A DNA stretch of 64,000 nucleotides, from positions 19,949,001 to 20,013,000 of the forward strand of contig JAYKYS010000008.1 of NCBI GenBank assembly GCA_036924285.1, in the 5' to 3' direction. Both the position numbers and the translations under genes were made by a program. The DNA is from Asterella californica. Lineage: Eukaryota; Streptophyta; Marchantiopsida; Marchantiales; Aytoniaceae. Within the stretch, counting starts at the first letter, position 1. Each line of letters begins with the position of its first letter. Positions 56,658 through 64,000 of the stretch are shown piece after piece. The notes beneath the pieces were generated by a model. The model saw only the letters and a program-made list of their open reading frames with translations. It searched no databases and was not told the origin of the DNA.

Positions 56658-58325
56658 ATGTCGCTGCGTATATATCCATCTGATCCCGTTGGGTGTTTGG
56701 ACAGTATGTCCAACAGTTTCACCTACTGTTTCGCAAAAGAAGATACCAGTGGCTTGATCAACGCGAACTACATGCTGTCTGAACTAGAAGGTGCTTTTGA
56801 TCAGTCCTCGCTCCATACGCTTGTTATTCCGGTGCTAGACGTGCCAGGTCCCTTTCCAATGACAGCAGATGGGTACTCTGATTTTGATATCCTGAGCAGC
56901 CCGTTCCCTGCTTTTTCTCCAAGATTGCATGTTGATTCAGCGACTGAAGACTCCAACAGCTGTGAGTCTGTTGTATCGGAGAAGATTTCAGATTACGCCT
57001 ACTGCGAGGTCGGACAGATTTCACCTGTCGATGAATTTACCTCCAGCAGATTTCAAGAAGGCGAAATGGATCCGGGTCCATCCGCCGATCATCTTTACAT
57101 ACAGTCTCTCCAGCAGGTCGCGGATCGTAACTACCTGCAGAGCAACAACAACTGCTGCAAAATGCTGATGAAAGAGAAATGCGGAGTGGAGCTCGTGCAG
57201 TTGCTGGTAGCGTGCGCTCAAGCTATAGCGGCTGGTGAGGTCGGTGCAGCGCGGCAGTTCGTTGGAAGACTGAGCCATCTGCTGTCATCGAAAGGAAGCT
57301 CCATGGAACGAGTGGCCACTTATTTCACCGAGGCTCTGGCGGAGTGCGTGGGCATGAAGATCAATCATGATCAAGACAAATACAACAATAACGGTCAGCA
57401 TAAACTCAGTGGGTTGGCGTTCAATGAATTTCCTCCAGCGGAGGAATCATGGATTGCCTACCAGGTATTTTACGCCTCCTGCCCTTACCTAATCGTCACA
57501 CACTTTACTGCAAATCAAGCGATTCTCGAAGCATTCGAGGGCGAGAGAATGGTGCATGTCGTGGATCTGGATATCAAGCAAGGTCTGCAATGGCCTTCTT
57601 TGATCCAAGCCCTTTCTCTGCGCAACGGCGGGCCTCCACAGCTCCGGATCACGGGAGTAGCAGGAGCCTCACCGGATTTCCCGAGCATAATGGCGACCAG
57701 GAACCGGCTACTAGAATTCGCCGATATGTTCAATGTTCCTCTGGAGTTCACTATAATCACTGAGAATATGGAGGACTTGCAGCCGTGGAAGCTGGGCGTG
57801 CGTGATCAAGAAATATTGGCTGTCAACTGCGTGAGCTCGCTTCACCGACTGATCGATCATCCGCGTAGGCCGTTGCACAACTTTCTCCGGATGATACACT
57901 CTCTGGAGCCATCCGTCGTCACCATTGTAGAACAAGATGCCAACCATCACCAGGAGTTCTTCCCCCGCTTTGTTGGTGCTCTGCATTACTACTCCTCCAT
58001 GTTCGACTCCCTTGCTGCCAGCCTCTCGAGTTCACTGGCGGAAAGGGAAATCGTCGAGCGCCTTCTCCTCGGTAAAGAAATCATCAACATTGTGGGCTGT
58101 GAAGGAGATCAACGCTTCGAGCGGCACCAAACTGTCGACCAGTGGATCCACCACATGACGGAAGCAGGATTCCAGCTCTATCCTCTGAGCCCTCACTCCG
58201 TCCTCCAGGCCAAGTTCCTGCTCAGCATGTATCCAGTCTCCAAATTTTCCATTGTCAACGACGAGGCCTACCTCTCAGTGGGATGGCAAGACAATCCACT
58301 ATACGCCGTCTCTTGTTGGTGCTGA
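56658..58325 (+). CDS. GRAS-family transcription regulator
   Basis: 555 residues, no intron in the coding part, as is usual for GRAS genes. The ATG at 56658 is the first in its frame after a TGA at 56646. GRAS proteins act in the nucleus as transcriptional co-regulators in hormone, meristem, root and symbiosis pathways. Domains in order: variable, acidic, Ser-rich N-terminus (1-175), with no DELLA or TVHYNP motif; first Leu-rich region (LVQLLVACAQAI at 179-190, to about 295); VHIID-type motif VHVVDLDIKQG with QWPSLIQAL (299-319); second Leu-rich region with LRITGV (329-334); PFYRE region (FFPRFVGALHYYSSMFDSL, 434-452); SAW region with VGCEG, ERHQTVDQW and SVGWQDNPLYAVSCW (479-554). The last motifs look closest to RAM1- or DELLA-type groups, but I cannot place the subfamily. 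All expected blocks are present, so it is probably functional. Confidence 0.95.
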   Translation: MSLRIYPSDPVGCLDSMSNSFTYCFAKEDTSGLINANYMLSELEGAFDQSSLHTLVIPVLDVPGPFPMTADGYSDFDILSSPFPAFSPRLHVDSATEDSNSCESVVSEKISDYAYCEVGQISPVDEFTSSRFQEGEMDPGPSADHLYIQSLQQVADRNYLQSNNNCCKMLMKEKCGVELVQLLVACAQAIAAGEVGAARQFVGRLSHLLSSKGSSMERVATYFTEALAECVGMKINHDQDKYNNNGQHKLSGLAFNEFPPAEESWIAYQVFYASCPYLIVTHFTANQAILEAFEGERMVHVVDLDIKQGLQWPSLIQALSLRNGGPPQLRITGVAGASPDFPSIMATRNRLLEFADMFNVPLEFTIITENMEDLQPWKLGVRDQEILAVNCVSSLHRLIDHPRRPLHNFLRMIHSLEPSVVTIVEQDANHHQEFFPRFVGALHYYSSMFDSLAASLSSSLAEREIVERLLLGKEIINIVGCEGDQRFERHQTVDQWIHHMTEAGFQLYPLSPHSVLQAKFLLSMYPVSKFSIVNDEAYLSVGWQDNPLYAVSCWC

Positions 58326-59340
58326 ACAGAAGAATTACCTTCCTGTTTCTCGAGAATCGCCAACCCACTTGTTGTTTCTGATTCTAACGAGCATGTCACT
58401 GGCTCCTTCATACGACACTTCATCCCTGTCACGTACAAATACGCTCCAATTGGTGGATCTCAAACGTTGTAAAGTCGTGTTGGTCTATCACTCACTGCGT
58501 CTGGGCTTCAAGTCCTTGAAGCTGGGCTGGCTTCTGTACCACGTCTGTAATCGCAACCCGTCCCAAATGCTTTGACGTCTCTCACGGATACAACAGTAAA
58601 TTGTGCAGGCAGCAAGTTTGCCGCGAAAGTTGGTGAAAGTTTACTAGCATGCATGAAGCAATACCTGTGGACGTAACCTTATGAGTCACTCAGAGCTTCA
58701 GGCGTTTCACTTTGAGTCTTGAGCAATTGTTCCAGTTGTCTACAGTAAATGTATCGTGTGTCCTGAAGCTACGATCCTAGCTCGAATCACAAGTAGCAGA
58801 ACCGGAATCGAGTGGCTAGTTTCAATCTGAGGAATCTCAACACCTGTTAGTCCTCAGAACATTTTATTTTCAAATCCGTGAATCCATCCACGACCGATGC
58901 TCACCACACGAGTGAGACCTTCAAGCGAGACTTTTATTCAATCAACCCACTTGGGTTTCCGTTATGAGTCAGAAACTAATGTGTGTTGTAAACTGAATAT
59001 ATCACCGTGTAGTTTCGAGAAATTTCAGAGAATGTCAAGATATGTCTGCATAGTAGCATTGCACCCACACTAGAATAGTGCCAGCCATAATTTAACTCTG
59101 TTCCGTAAACCAGAAAAACACAGACCACAACTAAGTTTACGGTCCATGAACAACAATCGGGTCTGCTTCAGAGTACAAGAGGAAACCTACTTTACAAGCG
59201 AACATATCACTTCCAGATAAGCTCCTAAACTTTGACAGAATCAGCCCCTGCTGAAGGAAAATGTGAAGAAATCATTAGTTCGTAATTACAAGCTTCCCCT
59301 CCATCTCAACCATCATTAAACAACAGGCTTGCTGGACTAT
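58326..59340. other. 3' region of GRAS gene and spacer
   Basis: No further gene seen. The stop is TGA at 58323. I saw no clear AATAAA near it. Gene-like base composition persists to about 58600. Confidence 0.45.
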
Positions 59341-59790
59341 GTTGATTCCTCGGACTGGTAATGAACTCCGACGTGTATGTAACCTTCTTCCCTTCGGGGT
59401 GCTAGTTGCTTGGCCCTTCGGGTCCTTCTCTCCCTTGTAAGGCTTGATGGGGTCCTCCCATCCGTTTGCTATTCATTGGGTCGCGTTTCCCTGTAACCTT
59501 GAACTCCCACCGCCTTATACACACGCTCCTCTGAACGTTTGAAATTCAAAAGCGTCATTTTATCCGCCGGCGGCATCCGCTCCTCATCGGGAGCGGGAGT
59601 GTACATGCTTCGGATCTCCTCCCACTGTTGACATCGTTCGTCGGACCTTTTAGCGCCTTTTCGCTGAACTTCACCACTCGGATTACACAGATTCTTCTGT
59701 AAGTGATTTGCCATCTGGCTAAAGCCCATCCTTCATGTTTCCTTCTGTACCACTTTACATCTTTGGTGCGCATTCAGCCGCTATTTAGTG
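59341..59790 (-). other. Unrecognised segment with open, basic minus-strand frames
   Basis: Less AT-rich than its surroundings. The minus strand has two overlapping open frames (59729-59469 and 59773-59555) with Arg/Lys/Glu-rich products and no motif I know. CCCTTCGGGG and CCCTTCGGGT at about 59390-59425 are repeated. It could be a fragment of a transposable element, organellar DNA moved to the nucleus, or an exon of an unknown gene. Confidence 0.3.
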
Positions 59791-60381
59791 TTTCGCTTTT
59801 TCTGTAGTTAGTACTACTGCTTAGTGTCACATGTGCACTTCTTCATCACGTTTTTCCACACATCTTCATCCCTTCCTCCCTGAGCATTTCTCCACGTCTT
59901 TTGTGGAAGCAGTTACGGGGATATAAACTCTTCGTATAGCGTAAATGATTCGGGAAATATAGAGTTTTTCTTCCTTCTTATTATAGAGTGACTTTATGTA
60001 CGATACACCATCCTCCATAGTGGATTATCAACAGCAAAGATAAATGTTAAACCACGATGTGTGGTAAATAATGATCTTTATCTATCATTTTGATAAGCGA
60101 TGATCTTCAGACATTATTTCTTGAAACACAATTCAACCAATCTCTTCTAAAAGAAAACCACTATCATAGTCGTGACTTCTTGGTCCTTAAATATTCCATT
60201 TCTCTCGGTTTCACCTCATGGAGTACTTTACGATGAAAAATCACTCCCTCCAATGGCTTATGCTATACGAGATAACATCCAATACCCTAGAGCCGACAGT
60301 GAGTTTATACAGAAGGTTTTTACGTGAAAGGAATCATCTTTCTACGACTAAAAGAAGTTCAGAGAGACGGAATGCATTCCC
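59791..60381. other. Spacer, no gene seen
   Basis: AT-rich, no recognised motif. The five bases beside the copia LTR edge are TTCCC (60377-60381). Confidence 0.5.
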
Positions 60382-60630
60382 TGTTAGAAAACCAAATGTA
60401 GTGAATACTCTCTCCTGTAGAAGAGATATCAGTAAAGGGATCAGTAGACTCATCACCTCTCAAGAGGGGGTTATTATATACTCTAACTATGGACAAGAGG
60501 TCAGTCACTAATCAGTCATCAGTCAAGGGAGACATGACTGAAGTTAATATACTAGAGGTGACTGTAGAGGTGACTGAACCTAGTAGGACTAAGAATGAAT
60601 GAAATCTGAATCTAGACATTATCTTTAACA
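60382..60630 (-). repeat. 249-bp copia LTR
   Basis: On the element strand it starts TGTTAAAGATAATG at 60630, directly after AAGAGGGGG, and ends TTCTAACA at 60382. TGTTA/TAACA is a perfect 5-bp terminal inverted repeat. A TATATAA box lies near 60472-60480. Repeated GTGACTGA/TCAGTCA words occur between 60490 and 60580. Good candidate for a complete LTR. Confidence 0.78.
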
Positions 60631-61625
60631 CCCCCTCTTAATGTCAATGGTACTGAATATACACCAAGTTCGAGTCTCAGTATTTTAATCATGTCTGAAG
60701 ACAAAAGCTTGATGAATATATAAGCAGTTTGGTCATCAGTTGTTACCCATTGAGTAACAATTTCTCCTGAAATTATTTTTTCTCTAATGAAGTGGACTTG
60801 CACTTCAATGTACTTTGTTCTAGCATGGTGCATTGGATTTTTTGCTAATGCTATTGCACTCATGCTATCAGTCCAGATTACTGTTGGAGTGTCTTGGTTC
60901 ACACCTACATTCTCCAACATCCATCTTAGACAAATGGCCTCTCGTGCTGCATTACACAGGCCATGATATTCTGCTTCAGAGGAGAATAAAGCAATAGTTG
61001 GTTGTTTTTTACACTGCCAAGTGAGGGCACCTCCTCCAAGCATAAATGCAAATCCGGACATTGATTTACGATCTGAAGAATCGCCTGCCCAATCAGCATC
61101 TGTAAATCCGATAAGTCCAAGTGACTTATCTGAGCTATATATGAGCACATAACTGGTAGTTCTCTGAGGTAGCGTGAAACTCTCTTTGCTGCCCTCATAT
61201 GCATTATTGTGGGAAACTTCATATTTTGACTGAGTTTGCTGACTGTATACGATATATCTGGTCTAGTAGTGACAGCCAGGTAAATCAACTTGCTCATCAG
61301 TTTTCTGAATTCTGTTCATCTGCACGCTCGTTATCAATAGAAGAACGTTGCCACTCTTTAGAGATAACCATGAGAGTAGGCGCAGGCTTGCACTTCTCCA
61401 TCTGAACATCCAGAAGTATACTTTCTGTGTATCTTGCTTGAATGAGGTACAGCATGTCATTATCTTCCAAAAACTGAACTCCAAGACAAAAGTTGAGAAG
61501 TCCTAGATCCTTCATATCAAACTCTTGCAGTAAAGCTTGCTGAATCTTCTGTACTCCTCATTGATTACTTCAGGATATTATCAGATCATCCACGTACAGT
61601 AATAATAACACAATACCTTGAGAAG
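60612..61625 (-). pseudogene. Copia half F: RT from YVDD onward, RNase H
   Basis: Minus strand, in shifting frames: LLLLYVDDLII (YVDD at 61585-61596), DMKDLGLLNFCLGVQF, then RNase H with FTDADWAGDSSDRKS, CKKQPTIALFSSEAEYHG, and the tail HFIREKI, WVTTDDQTA. The C-terminus runs into the LTR (RGGVKDN). Frameshifts and stops are present near 61570, 61300 and 61150. It begins just where the plus-strand copia half (61640-64000) would need to continue, so the two may be halves of one element separated by an inversion. Confidence 0.88.
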
Positions 61626-61639
61626 TAACCAATGAGGAG

Positions 61640-64000
61640 AGATAAAAAAAAACATGATAGACCTCAAGATTCTCAATCTAGAACACAAGGAGCATTGAGA
61701 GAACAAGCGAGGAAGTTCTACATGAGACTCAGAGGACAAGTTCAACAACTCCAACAAATGAAAACTTAGAATTGCAACTATTGTAAGAAACGTGGTCATT
61801 TCTCGTATGAGTGCTAGAAGAAAGCGTTTGATCAACGTTCAAACACCAACACAGGTTACTTCGTACAGACATCTGATCATGACGAGAAGCTTTTCTTCAC
61901 TGCTATGTATACAGATGTTCATGACCAACAATGGTGGATTGATTCTGGAGCATCGGACGACATCACATCAAAGAAGGAGTGGTTTCAAGATTCCCATCTT
62001 TTGAATGAACTAGAGATACGACTGGGTGATGATAAGAGATATCAAGTCAAGGAGGAAAGGAACATCTGTATCAAGCTTCCTTCAGATCAGATCAGAACCA
62101 TTGGAGGTGTTTGGTTTGTACCTGGTGTGGTATACAATTTGTTAAGTGTTGGTAAACTTGCTGCAAATGGATTTCAACTCTCATTTGATGCACAAGGTTG
62201 TTCCATTCTCCACCAAGGATCTGTGGTAGCCACAGGGTTGAAGGTTGGCCACTTGTATGAACTACAAGTCCTACCTTTGGTTGTTCCAGTTCTAGCTGTT
62301 GTAACAGATACGAGTCAATTATGGCATCTTCGACTTGGACACTTACATTATCAGAAAATGCAGAAGTTGCTCTATAAAGACTTGGCCCTTGGTGTTTCCA
62401 AACTGGTCCTTGTTAACACCCCGTGTGAAGTGTGTCTCAAATCTAAGTAGACCTGAAGAAAGTTTCAAATTTACTACAACACGAGCAACAGAAATCCTTC
62501 AGCTGCTACATACAGATCTCTATAGACCTACTGAGACTATTTCGCTTGGAGGTTCTAAGTACTTCATGCTGGTTATCGATGATTTCTCGAGATATATCTT
62601 GGCTTTCTTCTTGTTAAGAAAGTCTGAAGCACTCTCACATCTTCAACAGCTTGTTAACATGGTGGAACGACAAACTGGACAGCTAGTGAAGAGTCTACGA
62701 AGTGATAGAGGAGGAGAGTTCACTTCTAGGAATTATGGCAATATTTTGTTGAGAAGAGGATATTGCGATAGTTGACTACAGCATACATGCCTCAGCAAAA
62801 TGGAGTGGTTGAACAAAAGAACAGATATGTCGTGGAGATGACAAGAAGTCTTCTCGTTGAGCAAGATCTTCCGAAAGATCTTTAGGCTGAAGCTGAACTG
62901 CGGTTTACTTTCTGAACAGAAGTCCAACAAATGCTATTCGTAACAAAACTCCATTCGAAGCTTTCACAAAGAAGAAATCAGACCTCTCTAACTTATGATT
63001 TTTTGGCTGTAAAGCATATGCTAGAACTACTCAGAAGTTGCTCCAAAAGTTTGATGATAGATCTCAGATCTGTACATTCATAGGATATTCAGTAAGAGAA
63101 AAAGGATATAGGCTCTTGAGTGTTGCAAGAAAGATCATTATCAGTCGAGATGTAGTATTTTTAGAGATCCCTCCATCTCAAAATTCACAGCATCATTTTT
63201 CTGATCTGCCACCTCTCTCAGTCCAAACACCTATTTCAGAGAATCATGGAGAAGAAGCCCAGCTAGAACCACCACCTACACAAGTTGAAGTTACTGATTC
63301 AAGTCCAACTACAGCAGATTCGTCTTTGATACACCAGACTACTCCAGATTTGAATTTTGCTGCTCAACCAAGGAGACCCATCAGAATAAAGAAGTTTCTT
63401 GCAAGGCTAGAGGATTGTATTCTCATGGTTGAAGCTCAAGGTGATGAAGAAACGATTTCATCCGAGGAGGCTTTCAGTAAAGATCAATGGAGACGTGCAA
63501 TGGAGGAAGAATATGATGCATTACTCCAAAAATGAAACATGGAGCCTAGTACCTCTTCCATCTAACAAGAAAGCACTTGGCTGTAAGTGGGTTTATAAGA
63601 TCAAGAGACATGCGGATGGACTATTGAAAGATACAAGGCTCGTCTTGTTGCAAAAGACTACTTGCAGACTGCGGGAGAGGATTTTCAAGAGACCTTCACA
63701 CATGTGATAAAACTCAGCTCCATTCGAGTTCTTTCTGTCCTTGCAACTGCATGGTTGGAAATGTCTACAAATGGATGTCAAGAATGCATTTCTTAATGAA
63801 ATTCTTCAAGAAGATATCTACTTGGAGCAACCACCTGGATTTGTTCGTAGAGGATGTGAACAATTAGTGTGCAAGCTACATAAGGTATTGTATGACCTCA
63901 AACAAGCTCCAAGAGCTTGGTACACAAGAATCTACACCTTCTTGAAGCAGCAAGGCTTCTCATTGCTTGAGTGGACTTGGTCTCAATGTTTATAGCTTCT
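61640..64000 (+). pseudogene. Copia half E: gag end, protease, integrase, RT start (cut by window end)
   Basis: Plus strand, several frames: gag C-terminus with one zinc knuckle (CNYCKKRGHFSYEC, near 61775-61815); aspartic protease (WWIDSGASDD, near 61935); pre-integrase zinc site (WHLRLGHLHY...CEVCLKSK, 62325-62450); integrase core (LLHTDLY, VIDDFSRY, SLRSDRGGEF, 62500-62725; PQQNGVVEQKN with catalytic Glu near 62800); integrase C-terminus (FIGYSVREKGYR, near 63080); RT start (WRRAMEEEYDAL, KARLVAKDYLQ, MDVKNAFLNE, YDLKQAPRAWY, 63480-63920). Stops and frameshifts at about 61815, 62448, 62745, 62884, 63533 and 63970 inactivate it. It ends at the window edge shortly before the YVDD catalytic motif would occur. 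Confidence 0.9.

Overview
The window comes from a land-plant nuclear genome. The clearest host gene is a GRAS-family transcription factor, a plant family, in one uninterrupted exon at 56658-58325. The rest is dominated by Ty3/gypsy and Ty1/copia LTR retrotransposons, small TIR elements and AT-rich spacer. The mix of retroelement types (a Ty3 element that looks fungus-like and a Tat/Athila-like element with an extra ORF) fits a non-seed plant (lycophyte, fern or bryophyte) better than a flowering plant. That placement is an inference; I cannot name a species.

Layout. 1-8776: nearly complete Ty3 element A on the minus strand, with intact gag-protease and pol frames and LTRs identical over the 619 bases that can be compared. 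The window start cuts its 3' LTR. 8777-22102: degraded Ty3 element B, minus strand, whose LTR-side block (about 2.7 kb, including the N-terminal half of an extra ORF called ORF1 here) is present at both ends. In the right copy ORF1 runs into gag. 22129-25611: 3' LTR and pol of Ty3 element C, with two in-frame stops. 25612-27915: stacked fragments on the minus strand: an old A-family pol piece, a copia integrase piece, a 177-bp LTR and a copia RT/RNase H piece. 27916-53500: gene-poor, AT-rich spacer holding TIR ends, a 243-bp LTR-like repeat in two places, a SINE-like B box, perfect palindromes, a 665-bp TIR element with a tandem duplication inside, and a Ty3 fragment D related to C. 53550-53922: a 373-bp TIR element with a perfect 10-bp target-site duplication. 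54374-58325: GA microsatellite, upstream region and the GRAS gene. 59340-59780: unrecognised segment of different base composition. 60382-64000: copia sequence in two head-to-head halves, the minus-strand half ending in a clean 249-bp LTR and the plus-strand half cut by the window end.

How the parts work together. Within each retroelement, gag forms the particle, and protease, reverse transcriptase, RNase H and integrase copy and insert the element, between LTRs that promote and terminate the RNA. Only A keeps all catalytic residues I could check, so it is the only element here likely to be, or recently to have been, autonomous. B, C, D and the copia pieces carry stops, deletions or truncations. 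The GRAS gene has no functional partner in the window. The points that most deserve a second look are: the fungus-like element A together with an old relative at 25.6-26.3 kb; the ORF1-gag join and the GTCTTC/GAAGAC saturation of element B; the family of TIRs built from repeated TTGATCATAC-type motifs at 28.5, 31.9 and 53.6 kb; and the copia element split head-to-head inside its reverse transcriptase.
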